DNA of 64,000 bases from Natrarchaeobaculum aegyptiacum (lineage in GTDB: Archaea > Halobacteriota > Halobacteria > Halobacteriales > Natrialbaceae): positions 248,001 to 312,000 of the forward strand of contig NZ_CP019893.1 in the NCBI RefSeq assembly GCF_002156705.1, in the 5' to 3' direction. Positions 16,011 through 25,123 of this stretch are shown here, piece after piece (positions within the stretch are counted from its first letter, which is position 1; each line of letters starts with the position of its first letter). The position numbers and the translations under genes are program-made. Below the pieces are notes generated by a model, which saw only the letters and a program-made list of their open reading frames with translations, made no database searches and was not told the DNA's origin.

Positions 16011-16340
16011 TCAGCGGTCGTCGCTCGAGGGCGTGTCACTGCTCGGGGCTCGCCCCAGCTCTTCGGCGACGGCTTCGACTTTCTCTCCACCGGTCGTCTC
16101 GCGTGCTCGCTTGTCGTCGATCTTCAACACGGTGCTGACGCGGTCGGCGTCGACGGCCTCGTGGGCGGCCTGGGCTGCGGCGAACAGTTCACCGATCTCT
16201 TCTGCCTCGATCACCGTTCCCATGGGATTCGTCTCGTACTCGACGTCGTATTCCTCGAGTGCGTCCACGGCCTTTGCGACCTCCCCGGCCATACTGTCCT
16301 CGATCACCGGGGCAACGCTCAGCAATGCGATTACCGACAT
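16011..16340 (-). CDS. MTH1187 family thiamine-binding protein (UPF0045)
   Basis: The 109-aa protein matches the MTH1187/YkoF-like family: MSVIALLSVAPV at the N terminus, AVDALEEYDVEYETNPMGTVIEA (about 26-48) and a long amphipathic helix. Family members are ferredoxin-fold proteins that bind thiamine or related ligands. The start is ATG 16340, and the 35-residue upstream extension of the frame is Arg/Pro-rich non-coding sequence. The last 20 residues are a disordered Ser/Asp tail. It lies 74 bp upstream of rps8e on the same strand. Confidence 0.8.
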   Translation of the reverse strand: MSVIALLSVAPVIEDSMAGEVAKAVDALEEYDVEYETNPMGTVIEAEEIGELFAAAQAAHEAVDADRVSTVLKIDDKRARETTGGEKVEAVAEELGRAPSSDTPSSDDR

Positions 16341-16511
16341 GGAGAACACTGAGACGGTCTCCTGTAAGTCACTTCTGGCGCGCCGGAGAACGAGCCTCGG
16401 GGACGCCACGATCGGAACAGCCGCTGGGAAACGACGCGGTCGCAAGGCCGGCCCTCGAGCGGTCGGTGGGGACGCGCGCTCGACGCGCCTCGAGAAGGAT
16501 ACCTGACCGCG

Positions 16512-16970
16512 TCAATTCGACCGATCGAGGTCCGCATCGGTGTCTCGACCGGCACCCGAATCTACGTCGGGTTGGCGCTCTGGCCCGCTTTCGCGGTCGT
16601 AGTCGGCCTCGAGATTCGCCTTCGTCACGCCGCGTCCACCCGGCTGTGCCGGTGGATAGATGATCACGTCGCCGTTCGCGTAGACGTAGACCTCGTGATC
16701 GAGGGCGGTGAACGCGACGTGTCCACCCGTTCGTGGGCTGCCGTCCGCTTTCGGGGCGAACAGCCGCTCGAGAGCGTCTGGGTCGACGCTGTCGTACAGC
16801 GAGAACTCGCCCTGAGAGACGTCCGTGTCCGCAATCGAGGCGAGCGCGTGCACGATGGTCGTCGTTATCGTCGCCGTCCCGTCCGGATCGTGACGGAAGA
16901 CGTAGCGGTCGTTAGCCTGGTCATACCGGGGACCGTTCGTGCCGTCCGTTGGTGACAAATCCGTTTGCAT
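16512..16970 (-). CDS. HalOD1 output domain protein
   Basis: The 152-aa protein carries a HalOD1 domain at about residues 35-108 with a first helix (TTTIVHALASIADTDV), LYDSVDPDALERLF, and a C-terminal sheet ending HVAFTALDHEVYVYANGDVIIYP. HalOD1 is a haloarchaeal output module often fused to, or encoded beside, signalling proteins; its output is uncharacterised. Here it stands alone with an acidic tail. A second, shorter HalOD1 protein lies beyond the ribosomal operon at 32848-33117. Confidence 0.8.
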   Translation of the reverse strand: MQTDLSPTDGTNGPRYDQANDRYVFRHDPDGTATITTTIVHALASIADTDVSQGEFSLYDSVDPDALERLFAPKADGSPRTGGHVAFTALDHEVYVYANGDVIIYPPAQPGGRGVTKANLEADYDRESGPERQPDVDSGAGRDTDADLDRSN

Positions 16971-17220
16971 TGGTGGCGATACGCTGGGCGTCTACCGTCC
17001 GTAACCCGCTTTCGTATAAAAGTGAATCGGACTGGTACGTGTTGACATCCCAGACTGTCGCTGCAGCACGTCGGTTTCCCAGACACCAGGAATGCGGCGA
17101 TAGAGGGTTCATTCGGCCGTTTCAGGACCCACCTACTCCAGTTTGGACGCTGGAGGTCCCCTGCATTCCAGAGCAACGAGGAATCTATCAGCTGACGACG
17201 ACGAAATTTCATGATCGTCC

Positions 17221-17415
17221 ATGATATACGTCCAATGCGGGACCATGCAACGAGTGAAACGGCGGATCGCGTGCCCGACGTGCGGTGACGACGTCACCAC
17301 ACCGGTCCCAGACGAGGACGTAGAACCGAAACCCAGACCCTACCGGGCTGCCTACGGCGAGTACACCACACTCGAGTGTTCGAACGACCACACCGTCTGG
17401 GTGTACTTCTGTTAG
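17221..17415 (+). CDS. Small CxxC zinc-finger protein
   Basis: The 64-aa protein has one clear knuckle (CPTCGDDVTTPV, about 18-29) and a later Cys-Ser-Asn-Asp-His (about 53-57) that could complete a zinc site, ending at a terminal Cys. ATG 17245 (MQRVKRR) is an alternative start that places the knuckle closer to the N terminus. Such small zinc-finger proteins are abundant in haloarchaea, and most lack a known role. Its 3' end is 135 bp from a tRNA-derived repeat. Confidence 0.6.
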   Translation: MIYVQCGTMQRVKRRIACPTCGDDVTTPVPDEDVEPKPRPYRAAYGEYTTLECSNDHTVWVYFC

Positions 17416-17548
17416 CCGGCTCCGGTCTTTTCGCCGTCGATCGACTCCCACAGATAGAACGAGAGCCAGACGGTACTCGTGCTGGTGACGGCCGAGGCGT
17501 TCGCTCTGGTATCTGTAACACTCTCCTGGACCCCGACTCCTCGAAAAA

Positions 17549-17674
17549 GCGCTGGCTGGGATTTGAACAACGCGAAGACGTTCCGGGTCACTCACTTCGC
17601 TCCCGGGCTGTGACTTCTCTCGTTCAAATCCAGATTCGATTTCTGTCGCTCACGGAGTCGTTCGCGACAGAAAT
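17549..17674. repeat. tRNA-Gly tail duplication with palindromic element
   Basis: A 20-bp copy of the tRNA-Gly 3' end (GCGCTGGCTGGGATTTGAAC) occurs at 17549-17568 and within the gene at 17675-17694, 126 bp apart. Between them lie an inverted T-arm-like GTTCAAATCCAG (17622-17633) and a perfect 11-bp inverted repeat, ATTTCTGTCGC (17639-17649) / GCGACAGAAAT (17664-17674), which abuts the tRNA end. The arrangement looks like a tRNA-tail-derived repeat unit or a small integration scar. No integrase is nearby. Confidence 0.6.
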
Positions 17675-17744
17675 GCGCTGGCTGGGATTTGAACCCAGGT
17701 TGTGACCATGGCAAGGTCACGTGATACCACTACACTACCAGCGC
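17674..17744 (-). tRNA. tRNA-Gly (anticodon GCC)
   Basis: The minus strand folds into a standard cloverleaf: acceptor GCGCTGG with CCAGCGC plus discriminator A, a D-arm, the anticodon stem TGACC/GGTCA around loop TTGCCAT (anticodon GCC), and a T-arm with GGTTCAAATCC. The 3' CCA is not encoded and there is no intron. A TATA box lies about 35 nt upstream (17775-17783). Confidence 0.95.
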
Positions 17745-17773
17745 CCTGCTGCACTTTACTCTACTCCGGGAGA

Positions 17774-17784
17774 GATGTATAAGG
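17774..17784 (-). promoter_or_regulatory. TATA box for tRNA-Gly
   Basis: The minus strand reads CTTATACAT (17775-17783), about 35 nt before the mature tRNA 5' end, leaving room for a short 5' leader removed by RNase P. Confidence 0.6.
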
Positions 17785-17960
17785 GTTGCGAATCGGAGGC
17801 GGTTCGCTACGTGCACCCACCCCAAAGCCAGCGCCGTCTCACGATTCTCGGCCGACACGTTCACCCCGAGAATTCACGTACCAGTTCTCGAGTGTGAGAG
17901 TGCGTCTCAATTGCACGAAAACGAGGGTGTGAGGGCGTCACAGCCGCAATCGATTCCGCT

Positions 17961-17974
17961 ATCCTTTTAAGACC
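17961..17974 (+). promoter_or_regulatory. Candidate promoter of the ribosomal protein operon
   Basis: CCTTTTAAGA (17963-17972) is the clearest TATA-like box in the 283-bp gap before the operon. It lies about 58 nt before ATG 18028, which would give a leader of some 30 nt. The rest of the gap shows no gene. Confidence 0.5.
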
Positions 17975-18027
17975 CTGTCGGCAACACATCGCTACAGTCT
18001 AGTGACGCGGCGCCGAAGCGTTACGGC

Positions 18028-18924
18028 ATGACCGTCAGCGTGCTCGTGCCGTCGTCGCTCACCCGGGAAGCCGAGGACAAACGCGAGGCAACTCGCAAAC
18101 TCGGATACGTCGCCCGCGCGGCGACGATCTTCCGGGCAGATCGCCTGATCGTCTTTCCCGACCGGGACGGCGAAACCGGGCGATTCGACGGCGGGTTCGT
18201 CGAAACCGTGTTGCGGTACGCCGCGACGCCCCCATACCTCCGCAACGAGGCGTGGGACAAGCGGGACGAACTGGAGTACGCGGGCATCCTGCCGCCGCTC
18301 CGCGCCACGTCACAGACCGGCTCCGAATCGGACGGTTCGGGGTCGACAAGACAAGGGATCGTGACCGAGGTCGGACCTGATCATCGCGTCCGGGTCAATT
18401 GCGGCTTGCAACACCCGATCTCCCTCAACGTGCCGCCAGAAATGGCGCTCGAGGAGGGAGAGCGCGTGACAGTCAGGATCTCTTCGCGACGACCGGTCCG
18501 GGCGAAACTCGTCGACGAGCCCCTCCCGGGGCTGTCGGTCGAGCGGACGGACCTCCAGGCAGCACTCGGCCGTGAGGACGCCGGCGTTCGAATCGCGTCG
18601 TCCCGATTCGGTGAGCAACTCACCGTCGGACGACTCGAGCCGCTGGCCGGACGCATCGAGCGAGACGGGATGACCGTCGCGTTCGGTTCGCCCGAGAGAG
18701 GACTGCCTGACATCCTCGGCATCGAGGCGTCGGCCATCGCGGCGTCGTCCAGCGGGGACGACGACGCAGACCCGTCGGCTCCCGGGGACGGAGTCGAACC
18801 CACAGCCGATCCGGCGACGGGGTTCGACCTCTGGCTGAACACGGTACCCGATCAGGGAAGCGAGGTCGTGCGAACGGAGGAGGCTCTGTTCGCCACCCTC
18901 GCGTCCCTCTCACTGAGAGCGTGA
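18028..18924 (+). CDS. Putative SPOUT RNA methyltransferase (DUF171/COG2106 family)
   Basis: The 298-aa protein has an N-terminal SPOUT Rossmann-like half (MTVSVLVPSSLTREAEDKREATRKLGYVARAATIFRADRLIVFPD-type start, given here in short: LGYVARAATIF), an inserted OB-like barrel (about 105-165, GIVTEVGPDHRVRVNCG), and a trefoil-knot C-terminal half. The family is predicted to methylate RNA and in haloarchaea commonly heads the ribosomal protein operon, as here with L3 only 4 bp downstream. A run of about 35 acidic and Pro/Ala residues near 245-275 is a lineage insertion. Confidence 0.78.
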   Translation: MTVSVLVPSSLTREAEDKREATRKLGYVARAATIFRADRLIVFPDRDGETGRFDGGFVETVLRYAATPPYLRNEAWDKRDELEYAGILPPLRATSQTGSESDGSGSTRQGIVTEVGPDHRVRVNCGLQHPISLNVPPEMALEEGERVTVRISSRRPVRAKLVDEPLPGLSVERTDLQAALGREDAGVRIASSRFGEQLTVGRLEPLAGRIERDGMTVAFGSPERGLPDILGIEASAIAASSSGDDDADPSAPGDGVEPTADPATGFDLWLNTVPDQGSEVVRTEEALFATLASLSLRA

Positions 18925-18928
18925 TAGA

Positions 18929-19951
18929 ATGCCACAGAAAAACGCACCACGCAAAGGCTCACTCGGGTTCGGCCCACGACAGCGTGCGACCAGCGAGGTC
19001 CCACGCTTCAACTCGTGGCCGGACGACGACGGACAGCCGACGCTACAGGGCTTCGCGGGCTACAAGGCCGGCATGACCCACGTCGTCATGGTCGACGATA
19101 CCGCAAACTCGCCGACCGAGGGGATGGAGACGACCGTCCCCGTGACGATCGTGGAGACGCCGCCGATGCGCGCGGTCGCCCTGCGAGCGTACGAAGAAAC
19201 GCCATACGGCATGACGCCGGTCACCGACGTCTGGACCGACGAGGTCGACGACGACCTCGAGCGCGTCCTCGACACCCCCGGTGATGACTACGACGCAGAC
19301 GCCGCCGCGGACGAACTCCGTGGCCACCTCGAAGAGGGTCGCGTCGACGACGTTCGTGCCATCACGCACACGGTTCCCGCCGAGGTTCCCTCGGTGCCGA
19401 AGAAGAAACCGGACGTGATGGAGACGCGCATCGGCGGTGGATCCGTCGAAGAGCGCGTCGACTACGGCCTCGAGCTGCTCGAAGCCGACGGTGGGGCCCA
19501 CGTCATGAACGACGTGTTCCGCGCCGGCGAGTACGTCGACGCAAGCGGCGTCACGAAAGGGAAAGGGACCCAGGGCCCCGTCAAGCGGTGGGGCGTCCAG
19601 AAGCGCAAGGGCAAACACGCCCGGCAGGGATGGCGCCGCCGCATCGGCAACCTCGGTCCCTGGAATCCGTCCCGCGTCCGGTCGACCGTGCCCCAGCAGG
19701 GTCAGACCGGCTATCACCAGCGGACGGAACTGAACAAGCGCCTCGTCGACATCGGCGACGGCGACGACGCGACGGTCGACGGCGGCTTCGTCAACTACGG
19801 CGAAGTCGACGGACCGCACGCGCTGATCAAGGGCTCGCTCCCCGGGCCGAACAAGCGCCTCGTGCGCTTCCGCCCGGCGATCCGACCCGGAGACCAGCCG
19901 CGCCTCGACCCCGAGGTCCGGTACGTCTCCACCGCATCCAACCAGGGCTAA
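18929..19951 (+). CDS. rpl3: 50S ribosomal protein L3
   Basis: The 340-aa uL3 of the large subunit binds near the peptidyl transferase centre. The N terminus (PRKGSLGFGPRQR, about 6-18) and the central GVTKGKGTQGPVKRWGVQKRKGKHARQGWRRRIGNLGPW segment (from about 208, partly quoted) are diagnostic of archaeal and eukaryal L3. It follows the methyltransferase by 4 bp and precedes L4 by 3 bp. Confidence 0.97.
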   Translation: MPQKNAPRKGSLGFGPRQRATSEVPRFNSWPDDDGQPTLQGFAGYKAGMTHVVMVDDTANSPTEGMETTVPVTIVETPPMRAVALRAYEETPYGMTPVTDVWTDEVDDDLERVLDTPGDDYDADAAADELRGHLEEGRVDDVRAITHTVPAEVPSVPKKKPDVMETRIGGGSVEERVDYGLELLEADGGAHVMNDVFRAGEYVDASGVTKGKGTQGPVKRWGVQKRKGKHARQGWRRRIGNLGPWNPSRVRSTVPQQGQTGYHQRTELNKRLVDIGDGDDATVDGGFVNYGEVDGPHALIKGSLPGPNKRLVRFRPAIRPGDQPRLDPEVRYVSTASNQG

Positions 19952-19954
19952 ACC

Positions 19955-20707
19955 ATGGAAGCAACAGTACGAGACCTGGACGGCGACGACGCGGGCACGG
20001 TCGAGCTCCCGTCGGTCTTCGAGACCGACTTCCGGCCCGACCTGATCGCCCGCGCCGTGCGCGTCGCCCAGGCCAACCGAAAACAGGACTACGGTGCCGA
20101 CGAGTTCGCCGGCATGCGAACGCCGGCCGAGTCGTTCGGTAGCGGCCGCGGGATGGCTCACGTCCCCCGACAGAACGGACGCGGTCGCCGCGTTCCCCAG
20201 ACGATCAAGGGACGCAAGGCCCACCCGCCGAAAGCCGAAAAGGACTGGTCGGAATCGATCAACACGAAAGAGAAGAAACTGGCCGTCCGCAGCGCCATCG
20301 CTGCGACGACCGACGCCGACCTCGTCGCCGATCGCGGCCACGAGTTCGACGAGGACACGGACGTCCCCGTCGTCGTCGACGACGAGTTCGAATCCCTCGA
20401 GAAGACGAAGGAGGTCGTCTCCTTCCTCGAGGCTGCCGGCCTCTACGCCGACATCGAACGCGCAGACGACGGTCGGAGCGTCCGATCGGGCCAGGGGAAA
20501 GCCCGTGGCCGGAAGTACAAGACGCCGACGTCGATCCTCTTCGTGACCTCGAGCGAGAGCGGGCCGTCCCGCGCGGCACGAAACCTCGCCGGCGCGGACG
20601 TCGTGACGGCCGCAGAAGTCAACGCAGAGGACCTCGCACCCGGTACGCAGCCGGGTCGACTGACCGTCTGGACCGAAAGCGCACTCGAGGAGGTGGCAGA
20701 CCGATGA
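19955..20707 (+). CDS. rpl4: 50S ribosomal protein L4 (L4e/uL4)
   Basis: The 250-aa archaeal-type uL4 has the conserved tunnel loop GRGMAHVPRQNGRGRRVPQ (about 66-84) and the C-terminal LNAEDLAPG-like segment (here VNAEDLAPGTQPGRL). Its last codons carry GGAGGTG for the next gene, and its stop overlaps the L23 start (ATGA, 20704-20707). Confidence 0.97.
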   Translation: MEATVRDLDGDDAGTVELPSVFETDFRPDLIARAVRVAQANRKQDYGADEFAGMRTPAESFGSGRGMAHVPRQNGRGRRVPQTIKGRKAHPPKAEKDWSESINTKEKKLAVRSAIAATTDADLVADRGHEFDEDTDVPVVVDDEFESLEKTKEVVSFLEAAGLYADIERADDGRSVRSGQGKARGRKYKTPTSILFVTSSESGPSRAARNLAGADVVTAAEVNAEDLAPGTQPGRLTVWTESALEEVADR

Positions 20708-20958
20708 GCGGAATCATCGAACACCCGCTGGTGACCGAGAAGGCGATGAACGACATGGACTTCGAGAACAAGCTCCAGTTCCTCGTCAACCCGGATGCCA
20801 CCAAACCGGAGATCGCCGAGGCAGTCGAGGAGCGCTTCGACGTTGGCGTCGACAACGTCAACACGCAACTGACAATGAAGGGCAAAAAGAAGGCGACCGT
20901 CAAGCTGTCCGAAGACGACGACGCCCAGGAAGTCGCCTCGCGAATCGGGGTGTTCTAG
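20704..20958 (+). CDS. rpl23: 50S ribosomal protein L23
   Basis: The 84-aa uL23 at the tunnel exit shows the start IIEHPLVTEKAMNDMD and the signature VDNVNTQLTMKGKKKATVKL (about 47-66). It is the docking site for SRP and SecY in all ribosomes. The gene abuts L2 directly (stop at 20958, ATG at 20959). Confidence 0.97.
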   Translation: MSGIIEHPLVTEKAMNDMDFENKLQFLVNPDATKPEIAEAVEERFDVGVDNVNTQLTMKGKKKATVKLSEDDDAQEVASRIGVF

Positions 20959-21681
20959 ATGGGACGACGCATTCTCGGACAGCGACGAGGGCGCGGCACA
21001 CCCACGTTCCGCGCACCATCGCACCGCTACAAGGCCACACTCGACCACAAGAAAGAAGGCGACGACGACGTCGTCCGTGGCGAGATCGTCGACATCGAAC
21101 ACGACCCCGCGCGATCGGCGCCGATCGCCGCCGTCGAGTTCGACGACGGCGAGCAGCGCCTCGTCCTCGCACCCGAGGGCGTGCGCGTGGGCGAAGAAAT
21201 TCAGGTCGGCGTCAGCGCCGAGATCAAGCCGGGCAACACGCTCCCGCTCGCGGAGATCCCGGAAGGGGTCCCGGTCTGTAACGTCGAGGCCAACCCGGGC
21301 GACGGCGGCAAGTTCGCCCGCGCCTCGGGCGTCAACGCGGACCTGATCACCCACGACCGCAACGCCGCGGTCGTCCAGCTGCCAAGCGGCGAGGTCAAGC
21401 GCCTCGATCCGCAGTGTCGCGCCACCATCGGCGTGGTCGCCGGTGGCGGCCGCACCGAGAAGCCGATCGTCAAGGCAGGGAACAAGTACCACAAGATGCG
21501 CGCCCGGGGCAGCAAGTGGCCCCGCGTCCGCGGTGTGGCGATGAACGCCGTCGACCACCCCTTCGGTGGCGGCGGTCGCCAGCACCCCGGCAAACCCAAG
21601 TCCGTCTCGCGGAACGCTCCGCCGGGACGGAAAGTGGGTGACATCTCCTCCCGACGAACCGGTCGAGGTGGAAACAAATGA
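20959..21681 (+). CDS. rpl2: 50S ribosomal protein L2
   Basis: The 240-aa uL2 starts [21 protein letters not shown] and has the C-terminal [24 protein letters not shown] region around the universally conserved HPFGGGG (about 196-202), required for peptidyl transfer. It encodes an RNA-like GAGGTGG at its 3' end before the overlapping S19 start (21678-21681, ATGA). Confidence 0.98.
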   Translation: MGRRILGQRRGRGTPTFRAPSHRYKATLDHKKEGDDDVVRGEIVDIEHDPARSAPIAAVEFDDGEQRLVLAPEGVRVGEEIQVGVSAEIKPGNTLPLAEIPEGVPVCNVEANPGDGGKFARASGVNADLITHDRNAAVVQLPSGEVKRLDPQCRATIGVVAGGGRTEKPIVKAGNKYHKMRARGSKWPRVRGVAMNAVDHPFGGGGRQHPGKPKSVSRNAPPGRKVGDISSRRTGRGGNK

Positions 21682-22103
21682 GTCAGGAGTACAGAACCGG
21701 CCGCGAGGGTGAGGAGTTCACCTACCGCGGCTACACGGTCGAGGAGCTGCAGGATATGGAGCTCGAGGAAGTCGCGGAACTGTTGCCCGCTCGCCAGCGG
21801 CGAACCATCGAACGCGGTCTCTCCGTCGAACATCAGAAGCTCCTCGAGAAGGCTCGAGACGCCGACGAAGAGCAGACGGCGAACTCGCCGATTCGAACGC
21901 ACCTGCGGGACATGCCCGTCCTGCCGGAGTTCGTCGGCATCACCTTCGCCGTCTACACCGGCCAGGAGTTCGGCCGCGTGAAAGTCGAACCGGAGATGAT
22001 CGGCCACTACCTCGGCGAGTTCCAGATGACTCGCTCGTCTGTGACGCACGGACAGGCAGGTATCGGTGCGACCCGATCGTCGAAGTTCGTGCCACTGAAG
22101 TGA
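21678..22103 (+). CDS. rps19: 30S ribosomal protein S19
   Basis: The 141-aa uS19 of the 30S head carries an archaeal N-terminal extension (about 1-60; [26 protein letters not shown]) before the conserved [27 protein letters not shown] core (from about 95) and the [24 protein letters not shown] end. It overlaps L2 by 4 bp and is followed by L22 after 7 bp. Confidence 0.97.
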   Translation: MSQEYRTGREGEEFTYRGYTVEELQDMELEEVAELLPARQRRTIERGLSVEHQKLLEKARDADEEQTANSPIRTHLRDMPVLPEFVGITFAVYTGQEFGRVKVEPEMIGHYLGEFQMTRSSVTHGQAGIGATRSSKFVPLK

Positions 22104-22110
22104 TCAACGC

Positions 22111-22635
22111 ATGGGAATCAACTACTCAGTCGACGCGGACCCGGACACCACCGCCAAGGCGATGCTCCGGGAGCGTCCCATGAGCCACAAGCACAGCAAG
22201 GAGATCGCTCGCGAACTCCGCGGCCGAACCGTCGGCGACGCCCAGGAGTATCTCGAGGCCGTGCTGGCCGGCGAACGGTCCATTCCGTTCAAGTCCCACA
22301 ACACCGGTGCCGGGCACCGCTCGGACATCGACGGCTGGGACGCTGGCAAGTACCCCGAAAAGGCCTCCGAGGCGTTCCTCGACTTGCTCGAGAACGTCCA
22401 GTCCAACGCAGAGCACCAGGGCTTCGAGGGCGAGTCGATGGAGATCGTTCACCTCGCCGCCCACAAGGTCGGCGAGTCGGTCGGTCGCAAGCCCCGCGCG
22501 ATGGGGCGAGCGACGGCGTGGAACACGCCCGAAGTCGACGTCGAGATCGTCGTCGAGGACGTCGACGACACCTACGAGGAAGCGGCCGACGACGACGCGG
22601 ACCTCGACGACGAGGACGAGGAGGGTGACAACTGA
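22111..22635 (+). CDS. rpl22: 50S ribosomal protein L22
   Basis: The 174-aa uL22 has the archaeal start MGINYSVDADPDTTAKA, the helix SHKHSKEIARELRGRTVGDA (about 21-40) and the tunnel-lining hairpin GRKPRAMGRATAWNTPEVDVEIVVED (partly quoted). A short acidic tail ends DEEGDN, whose codons contain GAGGGTGA just before the S3 start. Stop and start overlap by one base at 22635. Confidence 0.97.
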   Translation: MGINYSVDADPDTTAKAMLRERPMSHKHSKEIARELRGRTVGDAQEYLEAVLAGERSIPFKSHNTGAGHRSDIDGWDAGKYPEKASEAFLDLLENVQSNAEHQGFEGESMEIVHLAAHKVGESVGRKPRAMGRATAWNTPEVDVEIVVEDVDDTYEEAADDDADLDDEDEEGDN

Positions 22636-23606
22636 TGGCTGACGAACACCAATTCATCGAGAACGGCCTGCAACGGTCCCAGATCGACGAGTTCTTCGAG
22701 GAAGAACTCGGCCGTGCAGGCTACGGTGGTATGGACGTCGCCAAGACGCCGATGGGAACCCAGATCGTCCTCAAGGCAGAGAAGCCGGGGATGGTCATCG
22801 GCAAAGGCGGCGAGAACATCCGGAAAGTGACGACCGCCCTCGAGGAGAAATTCGACCTCGAGGACCCACAGATCGACGTGCAGGAGGTCAACGAACCCGA
22901 CCTCAACGCACGCATCGTTGCGGATCGACTGGCCAACGCACTCGAGCGTGGCTGGTACTTCCGGAAGGCCGGACACACCACGATCGACCGGATCATGGAG
23001 TCAGGCGCGCTGGGTGCCGAGATCGTCCTCTCCGGGAAGGTCACGGGCGCCCGCTCGCGCGTAGAGAAGTTCAACCGCGGCTACATCAAGCACAACGGTG
23101 AGCCCGCCGAAGAGATCGTCGACGAGGGTCAGGGCGTCGCCGTCATGAAACTCGGCACGATCGGCGTGACGGTGAAGATCATCCCACCGAACGCCGAACT
23201 GCCAGACGACTTCCGCATCCACGACGACGCCGACCCAGAGGAACTCGTCCCCGACGCCGTCGAGGCCAACGAGGCCGAAGGCGTCGAAGAGTTGCTCGAG
23301 GGCGAGCCCGAAGAACCCGAGGCGGCTGCCGCCGCCGACGAGGGCGAAGCGGCCGCCGCCGAGGAGGCCGTCGAGACCGACGTCGACGAGGAAGTCGTCG
23401 AGGAGGTCATCGAAGAAGAGGTCGGGGACGACGAGGACGTCGAGACCCCCGACGAGTCGCCGATCGAAGAGGACCTCGACGAACTCGAGGAGGACGTCGA
23501 AGCGGAAGCCGAAGAACTCGTCGCTGAAATGGAAGCGGACGACGACGGGGACGAGGAGGCTGAAGCGGACGACGACGAATCCGAAGACGAGGAGGGTGAT
23601 GCCTGA
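22635..23606 (+). CDS. rps3: 30S ribosomal protein S3 with long acidic tail
   Basis: The uS3 core (about 1-205) includes the type II KH motif [14 protein letters not shown] (about 54-67) and the C-terminal [20 protein letters not shown]. The remaining 115 residues are a nearly continuous Glu/Asp/Ala tail ending DEEGDA, making the protein (323 aa) much longer than the roughly 230-aa archaeal norm. Long acidic S3 tails are a haloarchaeal trait. The tail's final codons carry GAGGGTGA ahead of L29, whose ATG overlaps the stop by one base. Confidence 0.97.
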   Translation: MADEHQFIENGLQRSQIDEFFEEELGRAGYGGMDVAKTPMGTQIVLKAEKPGMVIGKGGENIRKVTTALEEKFDLEDPQIDVQEVNEPDLNARIVADRLANALERGWYFRKAGHTTIDRIMESGALGAEIVLSGKVTGARSRVEKFNRGYIKHNGEPAEEIVDEGQGVAVMKLGTIGVTVKIIPPNAELPDDFRIHDDADPEELVPDAVEANEAEGVEELLEGEPEEPEAAAAADEGEAAAAEEAVETDVDEEVVEEVIEEEVGDDEDVETPDESPIEEDLDELEEDVEAEAEELVAEMEADDDGDEEAEADDDESEDEEGDA

Positions 23607-23821
23607 TGGCGATCCTTCACGTCGAGGAGATCCGCGACATGACGCCCGCAGAGCGCGAGGAGGAACTCGAGGAACTCGAGACTGAGTTGCTGAACTCGCA
23701 GTCCGTCCTCGCAGCCGGTGGTGCCCCGGAGAATCCGGGTCGCATCGGCGAACTCGGTCGCACCATCGCTCGGATCAAGACGATCCAGCGAGAAGAGGGC
23801 GACTTCGAGGACGACGAATAA
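23606..23821 (+). CDS. rpl29: 50S ribosomal protein L29
   Basis: The 71-aa uL29 is a two-helix hairpin protein: [26 protein letters not shown] (helix 1, partly quoted) and [21 protein letters not shown] (helix 2). It sits next to L23 at the tunnel exit. No sui1/eIF1 gene lies between it and rnp1, and the gap is only 19 bp. Confidence 0.96.
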   Translation: MAILHVEEIRDMTPAEREEELEELETELLNSQSVLAAGGAPENPGRIGELGRTIARIKTIQREEGDFEDDE

Positions 23822-23840
23822 CGAACGATAGAACACGATA

Positions 23841-24296
23841 ATGCCGCTGACACCCGAAACACTCCCCCGTCACGAACTCATCGGACTTCCCGTCCGCGTC
23901 GTCGAGAGTGACGACGACGGTCGGGTCGGTCTCGAGGGTCGCGTCGTCCGCGAGACGGCAAAGACCCTCGACGTCGAGCTGTACGGGGAGTCCCGGGTCG
24001 TCACGGTTCCAAAATCGGGCACAGTATTCGAGTTCGCGATCACAGATGACGCCGCCGACTTCGAGAAGGAGTCGGGGACTGCGTTCAAACTGGCCGACAC
24101 TCAACCCGATTCGTCCAAATCGGACGAGTCGGACCGAGCCGGCGGCGACGCCGCCGGCTATCGTGGGGACGATTCCGATGGGGATCGTTGCCACGTCGCT
24201 GGCGAGAACGTAGCCTACGTTACGGTCGATGGATCACGACTGCTCTCACAACCTGCCCGACGAACCGAAACGTCAGGTGATTCACCATGGCAATAG
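23841..24296 (+). CDS. rnp1: Ribonuclease P protein component 1 (Rpp29/Pop4 homologue)
   Basis: The Sm-like barrel protein assists RNase P RNA in tRNA 5' processing. Core motifs are [16 protein letters not shown] (about 8-23), [17 protein letters not shown] (about 30-46) and [12 protein letters not shown] (about 56-67). An acidic Asp/Ser/Gly insertion of about 40 residues (about 75-120) interrupts the domain before a final strand ([19 protein letters not shown]), giving 151 aa where the family is usually nearer 100. The 3' end overlaps rps17 by 10 bp. Confidence 0.9.
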   Translation: MPLTPETLPRHELIGLPVRVVESDDDGRVGLEGRVVRETAKTLDVELYGESRVVTVPKSGTVFEFAITDDAADFEKESGTAFKLADTQPDSSKSDESDRAGGDAAGYRGDDSDGDRCHVAGENVAYVTVDGSRLLSQPARRTETSGDSPWQ

Positions 24297-24721
24297 GACT
24301 AGACGTTGACACCCCTCCGGAACCAGAGAACCCGGAGGAATACGACTACGAGAAGTGTCCGTTCTACGGCGAGCTTCCCGTTCGAGGCCAGATCCTCGAG
24401 GGGACCGTCGTCTCGACGGACATGGACAAGACCGTGGTCGTCGAGCGAGAGTACGACGTTGCCGTACCGAAGTACGACCGGTACATGAAACGTCGCTCGC
24501 GCATTCCGGCACACGTGCCGGGCGTGCTCGAGCCGCTCTCGGTCGGTGACACGGTCAAGATCGCAGAGACCCGACCACTGTCGAAGACGAAATCGCACGT
24601 GGTCGTCGAAGTAACAGAAGAGGCAACGGCAGCCGACGTTGCGGAACTGACCGGCGATGCAGAGCCGGACCCGCAGCTGTCTGCCGAGGACCTTGCAGGC
24701 GAAGACGAGGGTGATCAGTGA
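24287..24721 (+). CDS. rps17: 30S ribosomal protein S17
   Basis: The 144-aa uS17 has an archaeal N-terminal extension and the OB-fold core [21 protein letters not shown] (about 38-58, partly quoted), with [25 protein letters not shown] (about 85-109). A 30-residue acidic tail ends DEGDQ, whose codons contain GGGTGATC preceding the L14 start. Stop and next ATG overlap by one base at 24721. Confidence 0.96.
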   Translation: MAIGLDVDTPPEPENPEEYDYEKCPFYGELPVRGQILEGTVVSTDMDKTVVVEREYDVAVPKYDRYMKRRSRIPAHVPGVLEPLSVGDTVKIAETRPLSKTKSHVVVEVTEEATAADVAELTGDAEPDPQLSAEDLAGEDEGDQ

Positions 24722-25119
24722 TGGAGGCGATGAAAGCCGACGTCACGCAGGGCCTGAAGAAGGGCTCGCTCGTCACGTGTGCCGACAACACCGGCGCACG
24801 CGAGTTGAAGATCATCAGCGTCTCGGGCTACCACGGCACCAAGAACCGCCAGCCGAAGGCGGGTCTCGGTGACAAGGTCACCGTCTCGGTGACGAAGGGT
24901 ACCCCCGAGATGCGCCGTCAGGTTCTCGAGGCCGTCGTCATCCGCCAGCGGAAATCGGTCCGCCGGCCCGATGGCACGCGCCTGAAGTTCGAGGACAATG
25001 CGGCCGTCATCATCGACGAGAACGAAGAGCCCCGCGGGACGGAAATCAAGGGCCCGATCGCGCGCGAAGTCGCCGAACGCTTCGGTGCGATCGCCTCGAC
25101 CGCGACGATGATCGTCTAG
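24721..25119 (+). CDS. rpl14: 50S ribosomal protein L14
   Basis: The 132-aa uL14 shows [20 protein letters not shown] (about 14-33) and the C-terminal [23 protein letters not shown] start at ATG 24721 rather than the in-frame GTG one codon earlier, because the TGATGG overlap with rps17 is typical of this operon and SD-like sequence is correctly spaced. Confidence 0.97.
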   Translation: MEAMKADVTQGLKKGSLVTCADNTGARELKIISVSGYHGTKNRQPKAGLGDKVTVSVTKGTPEMRRQVLEAVVIRQRKSVRRPDGTRLKFEDNAAVIIDENEEPRGTEIKGPIAREVAERFGAIASTATMIV

Positions 25120-25123
25120 AATC

